A DNA stretch of 64,000 nucleotides, from contig CACZJU010000010.1 in the NCBI GenBank assembly GCA_902781515.1, positions 21,253-85,252 of the forward strand, in the 5' to 3' direction. A program made the position numbers and the translations under genes. Shown here piece by piece: positions 43,003 to 52,247 of this stretch. Below the pieces are notes generated by a model. The model was not told where the DNA came from. It made no database searches and saw only the letters and a list, made by a program, of their open reading frames with translations. This DNA comes from an uncultured Bacteroidales bacterium (GTDB lineage Bacteria; Bacteroidota; Bacteroidia; Bacteroidales; Bacteroidaceae). Position 1 is the first letter of the stretch; the number at the start of each line of letters is the position of its first letter.

Positions 43003-44802
43003 TTACATTCTCTCCGGCACTTCAATACCCAGCAGCCCAAGTCCATTACGAACGACCTTGCTAACAGCCTCGCTGAGGGCAAGACGCACAATCTGTTTGT
43101 TGCTGTCTTCCTCTTTCAGCACGCTGAAGTCGTGATAGAACTGGTTGTATTCCTTCACCAGCTCGTAGCAGTAATTGGCAATGCACGATGGGTTGTAGTC
43201 GTTGCCAGCCTGACGAACAACTGCAGCGAAGTCGTTGAGGTGCTGTATCAGGCTTATCTCCTTATCGCTCAGTTCTGCATTTGTGGGCAGATGCTCCGGA
43301 CGTTGTATGCCTTGAGCCTCAGCCTTTCTGAGGATACTTCTGATTCTTGCATAGGTGTACTGGATAAATGGACCGGTATTACCGTTGAAATCGATACTTT
43401 CCTCTGGGTTGAACAGCATATTCTTGCGTGCGTCCACCTTCAGTATGAAGTATTTCAGGGCACCCATACCCACGATGCGTGCTATCTCCTTAGCCTCAGC
43501 TTCGGTGATATCCTCCAACTTGTTCACCTTGTCGGCACTCATTTGTCGGGCATCGTCAATCATTGTTGATATGAGGTCGTCGGCATCCACTACTGTTCCT
43601 TCGCGCGACTTCATCTTACCGTTTGGCAGTTCCACCATACCATAGGAGAAGTGCACGAGGTCCTTGCCCCATTTGAAGCCAAGTTTGTCGAGCAGTATGC
43701 TTAGCACCTGGAAGTGGTAGTTCTGTTCGTTACCCACCACATAAATCATCTTGTCGATGGGGAAGTCTTGGAAGCGAAGCTTTGCCGTACCGATGTCCTG
43801 TGTCATGTAAACACTGGTGCCGTCGGAGCGCAGCAGCAGTTTCTCATCAAGTCCTTCTTTGGTAAGGTCAGCCCAGACGCTGCCGTCCTCACGACGATAG
43901 AAGAAACCTTTCGCCAGTCCTTCTTCCACTTTCTCCTTACCTTCCAGATATGTGTCGCTTTCGTAGTAAATCTTGTCGAAACCAACGCCCAAGGCCTTGT
44001 ATGTCTCATCGAATCCGGCATACACCCATTCGTTCATCTTACGCCAGAGAGCACGTACTTCAGGGTCTCCCTGTTCCCACTTCACCAGCATCTCGTGAGC
44101 TTCCTTGATGAGCGGTGCCTCCTGCTTGGCTTGTTCCTCGTCCATACCTTTGGCAACAAGCTCTTTCACCTCCTCGCGATAATGCTTGTCGAAGGCTACA
44201 TAGTAGTCACCGATAAGGTGATCGCCTTTCTTTCCACTCGATTCGGGTGTTTCGCCGTTACCCCATTTGAGCCATGCCAGCATACTCTTGCAGATGTGTA
44301 TGCCGCGGTCGTTCACGATATTTGTCTTTACCACCTTGTTGCCGTTAGCCTCCATCACATTTGCCAGAGCCCAACCGAGCAGGTTGTTCCTGACGTGACC
44401 TAAGTGCAAGGGCTTGTTGGTATTGGGACTTGAGTATTCAATCATCACCAGAGGACTTTCCTCTGTAGGTTTTGTGAATCCGAAGCGCTCCTGCGAGTTT
44501 ATTTCTTCCAGCAGGCCTATCCACTGGGCAGGAGCAATGACAAGGTTCAGGAATCCCTTCACCACATTGAAACGTGCTACCACATCGGGCACTTGTTTTA
44601 CCAGGTATTCTCCTATTTCCTGTCCGGTGTCCTCGGGACGTTTCCTGCTCATCTTCACATAGGGAAAGACCACGAGTGTTACGTTGCCTTCAAATTCAGG
44701 TCTGGTCTCCTGCAGTTGCACGCTTTCTGGAGCTATGTCCTGACCGTACAGTTCCTTCACTCCAGCCACAACGGCATTACTTATCTTGTTAGCGATTTCC
44801 AT
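43003..44802 (-). CDS. argS: Arginyl-tRNA synthetase
   Basis: ArgRS is a class I synthetase charging tRNA-Arg. The 599-residue protein has the N-terminal tRNA-recognition domain, the HIGH motif as HLGHVRNNLLG, and SSPNTNKPLHLGH preceding it. The KMSKS position reads KMKSREGTV, and a C-terminal helical anticodon-binding domain ends in GLLGIEVPERM. The stop abuts a C/G-rich repeat. Confidence 0.97.
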   Translation of the reverse strand: MEIANKISNAVVAGVKELYGQDIAPESVQLQETRPEFEGNVTLVVFPYVKMSRKRPEDTGQEIGEYLVKQVPDVVARFNVVKGFLNLVIAPAQWIGLLEEINSQERFGFTKPTEESPLVMIEYSSPNTNKPLHLGHVRNNLLGWALANVMEANGNKVVKTNIVNDRGIHICKSMLAWLKWGNGETPESSGKKGDHLIGDYYVAFDKHYREEVKELVAKGMDEEQAKQEAPLIKEAHEMLVKWEQGDPEVRALWRKMNEWVYAGFDETYKALGVGFDKIYYESDTYLEGKEKVEEGLAKGFFYRREDGSVWADLTKEGLDEKLLLRSDGTSVYMTQDIGTAKLRFQDFPIDKMIYVVGNEQNYHFQVLSILLDKLGFKWGKDLVHFSYGMVELPNGKMKSREGTVVDADDLISTMIDDARQMSADKVNKLEDITEAEAKEIARIVGMGALKYFILKVDARKNMLFNPEESIDFNGNTGPFIQYTYARIRSILRKAEAQGIQRPEHLPTNAELSDKEISLIQHLNDFAAVVRQAGNDYNPSCIANYCYELVKEYNQFYHDFSVLKEEDSNKQIVRLALSEAVSKVVRNGLGLLGIEVPERM

Positions 44803-44834
44803 CTTTATACATTATTATATTTATATAGCGGGTG

Positions 44835-44842
44835 CAAAATTA
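44835..44842 (-). promoter_or_regulatory. -7 promoter box for argS
   Basis: On the minus strand this reads TAATTTTG, about 32 bp before the argS start. Confidence 0.6.
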
Positions 44843-44887
44843 CTCAAAAAAAATGAGATTGCCAAATTTAGCTGTATGACAGGACAC

Positions 44888-44918
44888 GAAAAAGGGGAAC
44901 CGCCTAAGCGATTCCCCT
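44888..44918 (-). terminator. Terminator after the HU gene
   Basis: On the minus strand AGGGGAATCGC and GCGGTTCCCCT form an 11-bp stem with one wobble, followed by TTTTTC. Confidence 0.85.
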
Positions 44919-44942
44919 GTGATGTTCGTAAGGTTACTTGCT

Positions 44943-45209
44943 TTATACAGCAGCAGCCAGCTCAGAGCCAACCTTTGCCTTAACCACCTTCTTAGCGGGG
45001 ATGGTGATAGCCTGCTTTGTAGCGGGGTTGATGCCCTTGCGAGCAGCACGAGTCTCAACGCTCAGTGTCAGAACACCGGGGAGCTGAACCTTTTCACCAG
45101 CCTTCAGAGCACCCTTAACGGCCTCAATAGCTGCGTCAATAGCCTTCTTAGCGTCAACCTTGCTCAGGCCTGCCTCAGCAACCTTAGCGATCAATTCTGT
45201 CTTGTTCAT
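44943..45209 (-). CDS. HU family DNA-binding protein
   Basis: This 88-residue HU protein binds and bends DNA as a dimer in the nucleoid. It has the helical start MNKTELIAKVAEAGLSKVDAKKAIDAA, the beta-arm region with RAARKGINPATKQAITIPAKKVVKAKVG, and a short end. It is a compact normal HU, unlike the longer HU-like protein at 9045. The gene is single, with its own promoter and terminator. Confidence 0.96.
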   Translation of the reverse strand: MNKTELIAKVAEAGLSKVDAKKAIDAAIEAVKGALKAGEKVQLPGVLTLSVETRAARKGINPATKQAITIPAKKVVKAKVGSELAAAV

Positions 45210-45266
45210 AGTTGTTAATTAAATGGTTAATAATAAAAAGTGTTCATTTTTCGTCTCTTACACTGG

Positions 45267-45274
45267 CAAATTTA
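45267..45274 (-). promoter_or_regulatory. -7 promoter box for the HU gene
   Basis: On the minus strand this reads TAAATTTG, about 57 bp before the HU start. Confidence 0.6.
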
Positions 45275-45379
45275 GGTAAAGATAAGTTATCGGCAAAGAA
45301 AATGCAGAAAAAAATCATAAAATACCCTAAAAATAATACGATTGAGGCCCTTTTGTGCTCATTATAAGGGGAAAATATG

Positions 45380-45387
45380 TACTTTTG
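45380..45387 (+). promoter_or_regulatory. -7 promoter box for the rhomboid gene
   Basis: TACTTTTG, 29 bp before the ATG at 45417. It excludes the longer frame beginning at 45342. Confidence 0.65.
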
Positions 45388-45416
45388 CAATCCAAAAACT
45401 TAAAAATGACACGATT

Positions 45417-46292
45417 ATGCGTGAACAGATGCCCCCTATAACAAAGAATTTGCTTATAATCAACATACTCATGTATGCTGCAGCGTTCGTATTGACACGC
45501 TACGGCATCGATTTCAATCGTCTGCTGGGTCTTCATTTCTTCATGGCAAGCGATTTCCGTCTGCATCAGATATTTACATATTTGTTTATGCACGGAAGCT
45601 TCGAGCACCTCTTCTTCAATATGTTTGCCTTGTGGATGTTCGGCCGCATTGTAGAGCAGGTGATGGGACCGAAACGCTTTCTTACTTATTATATGGTATG
45701 TGGCATAGGTGCCGGCTTGATGCAGGAACTTGTGCAGTACATCCACTATCTGACAATAGCTCCCGAACTCGTTGGCGTTTCTCATGAAGCAATAGCTAAT
45801 GCTTTGAATATGTGGAACACCGTAGGAGCTTCGGGTGCCGTTTATGGCATCTTACTTGCCTTCGGTATGTCTTTCCCAGATGAGCGTCTTTTCATCATAC
45901 CCATCCCTGTTCCCATTAAGGCTAAGTACTTCGTAGTGGGATATGCCATCATCGAACTCCTGTCGGCAATGCTTCGCAGCAACGATGGAGTAGCTCATAT
46001 GGCACATCTTGGAGGTATGCTCTTTGGCTTATTGCTCCTGCTTCATTGGCGTCGTCCTGGTGGATTGCAGAAACGCATTCGCGATTGGTGGAACAAGCCT
46101 CGCAAGCCTCATATGAAGGTTCATCGCGGTGTTCGTAACGGCGATAAATTCTCCGATGAAATGGACTATAATGCTCGTCGTCAGGCACAACAGGCCGAGA
46201 TAGACCGCATATTGGAGAAGGTTAAGGCTCATGGTTATGGCAGTCTTACCGAAAGCGAGAAACAGAAGCTCTTTGATGCCAGCGGAAGGTAA
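45417..46292 (+). CDS. Rhomboid family intramembrane serine protease
   Basis: This 291-residue inner-membrane protease has about six helices. The catalytic Ser lies in TVGASGAVYGILLAFG and the His in GVAHMAHLGGMLFGLL. HGSFEHLFFNMFALWMFGRIVE is the conserved loop-helix 2 region. The C-terminus is a long soluble tail with KVKAHGYGSLTESEKQKLFDASGR, a short helical segment common in Bacteroidetes rhomboids. The next gene starts at its stop codon. Confidence 0.93.
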   Translation: MREQMPPITKNLLIINILMYAAAFVLTRYGIDFNRLLGLHFFMASDFRLHQIFTYLFMHGSFEHLFFNMFALWMFGRIVEQVMGPKRFLTYYMVCGIGAGLMQELVQYIHYLTIAPELVGVSHEAIANALNMWNTVGASGAVYGILLAFGMSFPDERLFIIPIPVPIKAKYFVVGYAIIELLSAMLRSNDGVAHMAHLGGMLFGLLLLLHWRRPGGLQKRIRDWWNKPRKPHMKVHRGVRNGDKFSDEMDYNARRQAQQAEIDRILEKVKAHGYGSLTESEKQKLFDASGR

Positions 46293-47377
46293 TGGCAAAG
46301 GAAAAGAAGACCTCGCTCGTTAAGCAGTTTTTTGTCAACCTGCTTCTTGGTGCCAATCTCTTCACTTTGGTACTCTTGTGGGTGTGCTGTGCTACCACTT
46401 GGATAGACCCTTCCCTCCATCCTTCAGTATCTATGGTGGGGCTTGGCTTTCCGGTCTTCATTATCCTTAATCTTATATTCATTCCTCTGTGGCTGCTTTT
46501 CCAGGCGCGTATGGTGATTGTTCCTGTTGTGGGAATGGCTCTATGCGGAAGCTACATTCTCGACTATTGTCCTCTGCACTTTGATTCGTCCGATGAGTCG
46601 GACATTACGGTGATGACGTGGAATTGTCACGAAATGCAACTCTATCAGCCCGATTCCATCGAATATGCTACAGGCTACATTGCCGAAAGCGGTGCCGATA
46701 TCATCTGCCTACAGGAATACAACTTTAATAATGGTAAATATAAAGCCCTTCATGAGACTATGTTGGAAAAGGGCTACCATCTCGAACATAAAACTGGTGG
46801 GTTAGCCATTATGTCGCGCTTCCCGATACTTAGCTGTGAGGTCATAGATATGGAAAGCGTCACCACCAATGGGGCATTCCTGGCCGACGTACAGCTTCCT
46901 GATGGAGACACGCTCTCTGTCTTTTGCGTGCATCTCGAATGTACTCGTCTTTCGCTCGACGACAAGAACGAATACGGCGCTTCTTTGCGTTCCGGTGAGA
47001 GTGAGCGCATGAAGGATGAGGCTCACTATCTTCAGGGAAAACTTTCCGATGCTGCTAAATTGCGTGCTTTGCAGGTGAATGAATTGGTAGAGCGTTTAGA
47101 TAGTTTGCCTCAGTTGCGTTCCGTGCTTATTTGTGGCGATTTCAACGACACTCCCATTTCTTATGCCTATCAACACGTAGCGCGTCGCTTGCAGAACGCC
47201 TATCGTCAGGGTGGTCAGGGCATAGGGCTGTCGTTTCGCGAACGCCTGTTTCCTGTTCGCATCGACCATATTTTCCATACTAAGGACTACACCTGCACTT
47301 CGGCTCGTGTTGACAATTCCATTAGTGCTTCAGACCACTATCCAGTGATTGCAACTTTGCAAAAATGCGAAAAATAG
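46292..47377 (+). CDS. Membrane-anchored endonuclease/exonuclease/phosphatase family protein
   Basis: This 361-residue protein has three N-terminal transmembrane helices and a C-terminal EEP domain facing the periplasm. Visible residues are VMTWNCHEMQLYQPD, ICLQEYNFN (metal Glu), VCGDFNDTPIS-like LICGDFNDTPISYAY, and SASDHYPVIATL (catalytic His). The substrate, nucleic acid or lipid phosphate, cannot be told. The start overlaps the rhomboid stop by one base, so the two are coupled. Confidence 0.87.
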   Translation: MAKEKKTSLVKQFFVNLLLGANLFTLVLLWVCCATTWIDPSLHPSVSMVGLGFPVFIILNLIFIPLWLLFQARMVIVPVVGMALCGSYILDYCPLHFDSSDESDITVMTWNCHEMQLYQPDSIEYATGYIAESGADIICLQEYNFNNGKYKALHETMLEKGYHLEHKTGGLAIMSRFPILSCEVIDMESVTTNGAFLADVQLPDGDTLSVFCVHLECTRLSLDDKNEYGASLRSGESERMKDEAHYLQGKLSDAAKLRALQVNELVERLDSLPQLRSVLICGDFNDTPISYAYQHVARRLQNAYRQGGQGIGLSFRERLFPVRIDHIFHTKDYTCTSARVDNSISASDHYPVIATLQKCEK

Positions 47378-47430
47378 GCTTTTTTGCAATAATTTTCAAT
47401 TTTCAATTTTCAATTTTCAATTAAATTCAC

Positions 47431-47438
47431 TAACTTTG
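47431..47438 (+). promoter_or_regulatory. -7 promoter box for secDF
   Basis: TAACTTTG, 68 bp before secDF. Four TTTTCAA units lie just upstream (47393-47421). Confidence 0.65.
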
Positions 47439-47506
47439 TGCGCTCTTTGCGCGTATGCGTGGATTTGAACGAGACAAAACAAACGTAATAACTAAATAAT
47501 TAAACA

Positions 47507-50500
47507 ATGCAAAACAAAGGATTTGTAACATTAATCGCAGTCCTGCTTACGGTCATCTGCCTCTTCTACATGAGTTTCGGCGGCGTAGTAAATCACTACG
47601 AGAACAAGGCCGCACAGATTGCTGCCGTAGATGGTGAGCAGGCAGGACAGAACTATCTGGATTCTCTTCAGAACCAGAAGGTGTACTTGAACGTGTGGAC
47701 GCTGAAGCAGTGCCGCGAGATGGGTCTTGGTCTTGGTCTTGACCTGAAGGGCGGTATGAACGTTATCCTCGAGGTTAGCGTAGCCGATGTAGTAAAGGCT
47801 CTCAGTGACCATAAGGAAGCAACCAACGCAAACTTCGCACAGGCAGTAGAGACTGCTCAGAAGGCAACTTCGAAGGGTCAGGGTGATTTCATCAGCCTGT
47901 TCATCAGCGAATACAAGAAGCTGGCTCCCGAAGGTCCTCTTTCAGAGCTCTTCGCTACTCAGCAACTGCGCGATAAGGTAGGCACAAAGAGCACAGACCG
48001 CGAGGTCGAGAAGGTGCTGCGCGACGAGGTTAAGGCTGCTATCAGCAATTCTTATAACGTTCTGCGCACACGTATCGACCGTTTTGGTGTCGTTCAGCCC
48101 AACATCCAGGCTCTCGAAGGTCAGGAAGGCCGCATCATGGTGGAAATGCCTGGTGTCAAGGAGCCCGAGCGTGTTCGTAAGCTTCTGCAGGGTAGTGCCA
48201 ACCTGGAATTCTGGGAGACCTACAATGCTGAGGAGGTTTATCAGACTCTCTACGACCTCGATGCCCGTCTGGCTGCTGCCAACGTAGGTGGCGAGGAAGT
48301 TGCTGAGGACACCACAGCCGTAGCTGAGGCTGCTGAGGCCGATACCGTTTCCGAGGCTTCAGCCGAGGAGAACAAGGCCGACCTTGCTAAGGCTATCGCC
48401 GGCGACAAGACTGCTACCACCACCAGCGCTGCCGATATGGAGCAGGCTCTGAAGGAGCACCCCCTGTTGGCTCGCCTGCAGGTTCAGCCCTCTCAGGGTT
48501 GTGTGGTAGGTATCGCTCACAAGCGCAACCTCGATGCCATCAGCGCACTCTTCGAGACTCCTGAGGCTAAGGCTACTCTGCCCAGCGATCTTCGTCTGAA
48601 GTGGGGCGTTAAGGGTGTCAACGACGGTGACGGCAGCGACTACTATTATCTCTACGCTATCCGTGTTACTGAGCGTGACGGACGTGCTCCACTGGAGGGT
48701 GATGTTATTACCGATGCCAGCGATGCTTTCGACCAGCATGGACGTCCTTGTGTGAACATGAAGATGAACATCGACGGTGCTCGCCGTTGGGCTCAACTCA
48801 CGAAGTTGAACGTGAAGCGCTCCATCGCCATTGTTCTTGACGATAATGTTTATAGTGCTCCTACCGTACAGAACGAGATTACGGGTGGTAGCTCTGAAAT
48901 CACAGGTAGCTTTACTACTGAGGAAACCAAGGACCTTGCCAATGTGCTCCAGTCAGGTAAGATGCCTGCTCCTGCCCACATCGTCAGCGAGGAAATCGTA
49001 GGTCCCACACTGGGTGCCGAGTCTATCCGCATGGGCGTTTACAGCGCTGTTCTGGCATTCATCATCCTGATGTTCTACATGATTGCCATGTATGGCTTCG
49101 TGCCTGGTATGGTAGCCAACTGCGCTCTGCTGTTCAACCTGTTCTTCACAGTAGGTATCCTCACATCGTTCCAGGCTGCCCTCACCATGAGTGGTATCGC
49201 AGGTATGGTGCTGACTCTGGGTATGGCTGTGGATGCTAATGTGCTCATCTACGAGCGCACCAAGGAAGAGATGAAGGGTGGCAAGCGTCTGCGCGAGGCT
49301 CTCGAGGCTGGTTACAGCAACGCCTTCAGCGCTATCTTCGACTCTAACCTCACCACCATCATCACTGGTATCATCCTCTACTACTTCGGTACAGGTCCAA
49401 TTCGCGGCTTCGCCACCACTCTGATTATCGGTGTCCTGGTATCATTCTTCACAGCTGTGTTCCTCACACGTGTTGTCTACACCAAGGCAATGGAGAAGGA
49501 ATGGCGTCCTTTCCGCAACCTGACCTTCAAGACCTCTCTGGGCAATATGCTCTCGTTCAAGGAGCCTAGCTTCAAGTTCATGCAGAACTACAAGAAGAGC
49601 TTCTTCTTCTTCGGAGCCATCGCCCTCATTTCACTGGCAGCAGTGTTCACTCGCGGTTTCTCGAAGAGCATTGACTTTACCGGCGGTCGCAACTTTATCG
49701 TTACATTCGACAAGAAGGTGCAGCCCGAGCAGGTTCGCGGTCTCCTTGCTACAGCATTCCCTGAGAGCAACACCTCTGCTATTGCCATCGGTACCGACGA
49801 GCAGACAATCCGTATCTCTACGAACTATCGCATCGAGGAAGACGGAACGGAAGTAGACAGCGAAATCGAGGAGAAACTGTTCCACACCCTGCAGGACGGT
49901 GGCTTGCTGGCTGCCGACCTCGAGCTGACAACCTTCATCAACCGCGACGTTCGCGACGGTGGTTCCATCATCTCCAGCCAGAAGGTAGGCCCCTCTGTTG
50001 CTGAGGACATCACCAAGGGTGCCATGTGGGCAGTAGGCTTCGCATTCGTAGCCATCTTCGCCTACATCCTCATCCGTTTCCGCAACGTTGCCTTCTCCAT
50101 CGGTGCCATCGTAGCCCTGATGAGCGACATCATCGTCATCTTCGGTGCCTACGCCATCCTTTGGGGCCTTGTTCCCTTCTCACTGGAAATCGACCAGACC
50201 TTCATCGGTGCCATCCTGACAGCCGTTGGTTACTCTATCAACGACAAGGTGGTTGTCTTCGACCGTATCCGTGAGAACATACAGCTCTATCCCAAGCGCG
50301 ACCGTCAGCGTCTCTTCAACGACTCTCTGAACGCAACGCTCAACCGTACCATCAACACCTCTGTCAGCACCTTCATCGTTCTGGCCGTCATCTTCTGCAT
50401 CGGTCTGTTCTTCAAGGGTGCCGACTCCATCATCAGCTTCTCATTCGCTATGATTCTGGGTGTCATCTTCGGTACCTTCTCTTCAATGTTCGTTGCAGCT

Positions 50501-50560
50501 CCAGTAGCCTTCAAGGTAATGGGTCGCAAGATCAGCGAAGCCGAGACAGAGCAGCAGTAA
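47507..50560 (+). CDS. secDF: Fused protein translocase subunit SecDF
   Basis: SecDF uses the proton gradient to help the Sec translocon release exported proteins into the periplasm. The 1017-residue fusion holds SecD (GLGLDLKGGMNVILEVSV, VEMPGVKEPERVRKLLQGSANLEFW, GMAVDANVLIYERTKEE) and SecF (SIDFTGGRNFIV, VGYSINDKVVVFDRIREN), with twelve expected helices. Between the SecD P1 parts is an Ala/Glu-rich insert (about residues 262-320), probably disordered. The codon use is strongly biased and GC-richer than its neighbours, as for a highly expressed gene. A terminator follows. Confidence 0.97.
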   Translation: MQNKGFVTLIAVLLTVICLFYMSFGGVVNHYENKAAQIAAVDGEQAGQNYLDSLQNQKVYLNVWTLKQCREMGLGLGLDLKGGMNVILEVSVADVVKALSDHKEATNANFAQAVETAQKATSKGQGDFISLFISEYKKLAPEGPLSELFATQQLRDKVGTKSTDREVEKVLRDEVKAAISNSYNVLRTRIDRFGVVQPNIQALEGQEGRIMVEMPGVKEPERVRKLLQGSANLEFWETYNAEEVYQTLYDLDARLAAANVGGEEVAEDTTAVAEAAEADTVSEASAEENKADLAKAIAGDKTATTTSAADMEQALKEHPLLARLQVQPSQGCVVGIAHKRNLDAISALFETPEAKATLPSDLRLKWGVKGVNDGDGSDYYYLYAIRVTERDGRAPLEGDVITDASDAFDQHGRPCVNMKMNIDGARRWAQLTKLNVKRSIAIVLDDNVYSAPTVQNEITGGSSEITGSFTTEETKDLANVLQSGKMPAPAHIVSEEIVGPTLGAESIRMGVYSAVLAFIILMFYMIAMYGFVPGMVANCALLFNLFFTVGILTSFQAALTMSGIAGMVLTLGMAVDANVLIYERTKEEMKGGKRLREALEAGYSNAFSAIFDSNLTTIITGIILYYFGTGPIRGFATTLIIGVLVSFFTAVFLTRVVYTKAMEKEWRPFRNLTFKTSLGNMLSFKEPSFKFMQNYKKSFFFFGAIALISLAAVFTRGFSKSIDFTGGRNFIVTFDKKVQPEQVRGLLATAFPESNTSAIAIGTDEQTIRISTNYRIEEDGTEVDSEIEEKLFHTLQDGGLLAADLELTTFINRDVRDGGSIISSQKVGPSVAEDITKGAMWAVGFAFVAIFAYILIRFRNVAFSIGAIVALMSDIIVIFGAYAILWGLVPFSLEIDQTFIGAILTAVGYSINDKVVVFDRIRENIQLYPKRDRQRLFNDSLNATLNRTINTSVSTFIVLAVIFCIGLFFKGADSIISFSFAMILGVIFGTFSSMFVAAPVAFKVMGRKISEAETEQQ

Positions 50561-50589
50561 TCAAAGTTCACGAGACATCTCATAACAGC

Positions 50590-50619
50590 GAGGGGGCGTT
50601 CCAATCCGGACGTCCCCTC
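50590..50619 (+). terminator. Terminator after secDF
   Basis: GAGGGG-GCGT and ACGT-CCCCTC pair with one unpaired G, followed by CTTCTTTACC. A good stem with a moderate T tail. Confidence 0.75.
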
Positions 50620-50656
50620 CTTCTTTACCTATATATATATATTACACGCGCGTGGG

Positions 50657-50722
50657 AAGACCTAGACCTTATCGTCATAAGACCTGCGTCTTATCGCCAC
50701 AAGACCTAGGTCTTATTTCCAT
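50657..50722. repeat. Three 22-bp palindromic tandem units after secDF
   Basis: Units at 50657-50678, 50679-50700 and 50701-50722 all begin AAGACCT. The last has a perfect palindrome AGACCTAGGTCT and the second AGAC-CTGC-GTCT. Linkers are TATCGTCAT, TATCGCCAC and TATTTCCAT. They lie between the secDF terminator and the next promoter. Confidence 0.85.
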
Positions 50723-50794
50723 AAGCCGGAGACGCGTCGCCGTGACACCGTGAAAAAAACATGTTCATTATTTTGTATTTCGCTCGGTTTTCAC

Positions 50795-50802
50795 TATCTT
50801 TG
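50795..50802 (+). promoter_or_regulatory. -7 promoter box for the toxin-antitoxin/giant-protein unit
   Basis: TATCTTTG preceded by TTTCGCTCGGTTTTCAC, the same block as before mlaE and lptB. It is the only clear promoter before the giant gene at 52248. Confidence 0.7.
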
Positions 50803-50879
50803 CCCCCGAATATGCATATTTTTTAACAAACCTAATACAAAAACCAAAGAAAAGTCAAACTTGTTTTGACAATGATAAT

Positions 50880-51149
50880 ATGAATGCGGTATCACTCAAT
50901 AGTCTGTGGACTTACCTTCAGAGTCTGACGCTGACAACCAACAATAAAAAATGGTTGGCAGATCATCTGTATGAAGCCGCGAAAGAAGAAACGAAAGCGG
51001 CAAAGGCAGGCGAGAGGCTTCAGCTTACTACTGAAGATTTTATCCTTTCTACAGATATGCTTGAGCCGATAAAGGACATTACGCCCCTGCCAGCCGATTA
51101 TGACTTCGACAAGGCGAGAATAGATTATCTAATGCAAAAATACGGATGA
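50880..51149 (+). CDS. Putative antitoxin of a PIN-domain module
   Basis: This 89-residue, mainly helical, charged protein begins NAVSLNSLWTYLQSLTLTTNNKKWLADHLYEAAKEE and ends ADYDFDKARIDYLMQKYG. Its size, position and 4-bp overlap with the PIN toxin gene mark it as the antitoxin. No standard DNA-binding motif is evident. It would bind and neutralise the nuclease and perhaps repress the operon. Confidence 0.75.
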   Translation: MNAVSLNSLWTYLQSLTLTTNNKKWLADHLYEAAKEETKAAKAGERLQLTTEDFILSTDMLEPIKDITPLPADYDFDKARIDYLMQKYG

Positions 51150-51574
51150 TGAAGATCTTTCTTGATACAAATATTCTCATTGATTATCTTTCTCGCAGGG
51201 AGCCATTCTTTGTGCCTTCAGCCTTATTGTTTCAGTTAGGCAAAAGAAATAAGTGTCATCTCATGTTGTCTTCCTTGTCATTTGCTACAGCCAGTTTCAT
51301 CTTGCAAGCTCATTACAAGATGACTCATGAAGCAGTAGTTACACTCTTTGAGAAGATTGTTGAGCTTTGTCACATAACGACGGTTGATGCACAGACGGTT
51401 CAGAATGCCATAGCATCTGACTTTAAAGACTTTGAAGATGCCTTGCAATATTATTCGGCAGCGACAGTTAAGGCTGACTATATCATCACAAGAAATAAGC
51501 AGGATTTCATCCAATCTGCTATTTCGATATATACACCAGAGGAGTTCCTCTACAACTCAAATAAACTCGAATAA
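51146..51574 (+). CDS. PIN-domain toxin (VapC-like ribonuclease)
   Basis: This 142-residue PIN nuclease has the first acidic residue in KIFLDTNILIDYL. The central acidic pair is in ASDFKDFEDALQYYSA and the last part in ADYIITRNKQDF. Free toxin of this type cuts RNA, often tRNA or rRNA. The start overlaps the antitoxin stop (ATGATG; either ATG may be used). The gene is AT-richer than secDF and looks acquired. Confidence 0.88.
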   Translation: MMKIFLDTNILIDYLSRREPFFVPSALLFQLGKRNKCHLMLSSLSFATASFILQAHYKMTHEAVVTLFEKIVELCHITTVDAQTVQNAIASDFKDFEDALQYYSAATVKADYIITRNKQDFIQSAISIYTPEEFLYNSNKLE

Positions 51575-51596
51575 CTCATTTACAACAAGAAATAAA

Positions 51597-51635
51597 TAAG
51601 AGAACAAAATATATTTTTAACTAACCTAATACAAA
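51597..51635 (+). repeat. Leader repeat, copy 2 (after the PIN module)
   Basis: TAAGAGAACAAA, a short T-rich part and TTTTTAACTAACCTAATAC match copy 3 at 52208-52245 with one base inserted. The core TTTAACxAACCTAATACA also occurs as copy 1 at 50818-50847, near the promoter. Copy 2 precedes the second toxin-antitoxin module. Confidence 0.9.
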
Positions 51636-51645
51636 AACCAATAAA

Positions 51646-51912
51646 ATGCAGAACATCGCAATCAGCAATCATATCTATGACAGCGCTATGTCTGTAGCCA
51701 GACGCCAAGATGTCAGCATTAGCGCAGTTGTTGAGAGATTTCTGTCGGAATGGGTGAAGGCTCAGACTGAGACCACCAGCCAATATTACGATGAAGTGAT
51801 GAGGCTTGCGCATGGGAGAGCGATGCAAAATGATAGCTACTCGTTAGAGGAGGCTTACGGACAAATAATGAAAGAGATAAAAGCGGTTTATGACGAGGCA
51901 CCCGTCCTATAG
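51646..51912 (+). CDS. Putative antitoxin of a RelE/ParE-like module
   Basis: This 88-residue protein begins with a probable ribbon-helix-helix (QNIAISNHIYDSAMSVARRQDVSISAVVERFLSEWV) and ends in an acidic helical tail that would wrap the toxin. It overlaps the next gene by 23 bp. The RHH assignment rests on pattern only. Confidence 0.75.
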   Translation: MQNIAISNHIYDSAMSVARRQDVSISAVVERFLSEWVKAQTETTSQYYDEVMRLAHGRAMQNDSYSLEEAYGQIMKEIKAVYDEAPVL

Positions 51913-52210
51913 ATATATCCTCAAGAATAATGCGCTGTGGCAGATAGAGTCGTTTTATCTTCACGTCTCTCTAAAATATCGGCACACGTATTCGTATGAG
52001 GACATGGAAAGGAACGTAAAACAAGCTGTTTTTGATGCTTATCAGATAGAGCAGTCGCTTCTTCGCCGCAAAGCAACAGTCAAGCACTGGCAACAGAAAG
52101 GGTGGAATATGGCAAAAGCAGGTAAATGGTACTACGCTTACACTATAGAAGATGACACGGTGATTATAGAAGATGCTTGCCACGAACAAAATATGTACGA
52201 TACAAACTAA
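51890..52210 (+). CDS. RelE/ParE-like toxin
   Basis: This 106-residue basic protein has a C-terminal stretch WNMAKAGKWYYAYTIEDDTVIIEDACHEQNM. That agrees with RelE/ParE-type toxins of Bacteroidales, which cut ribosome-bound mRNA or block gyrase. The partner antitoxin overlaps it by 23 bp. The exact target cannot be judged. The giant secreted-protein gene follows after a leader repeat. Confidence 0.75.
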   Translation: MTRHPSYRYILKNNALWQIESFYLHVSLKYRHTYSYEDMERNVKQAVFDAYQIEQSLLRRKATVKHWQQKGWNMAKAGKWYYAYTIEDDTVIIEDACHEQNMYDTN

Positions 52211-52245
52211 GAGAACAAATATATTTTTAACTAACCTAATACAAA
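52208..52245 (+). repeat. Leader repeat, copy 3 (directly before the giant gene)
   Basis: Same sequence as copy 2 (51597-51635) apart from one base deletion. It ends 2 bp before the ATG at 52248, so it forms the immediate 5' leader of the giant gene. Confidence 0.9.
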
Positions 52246-52247
52246 CA

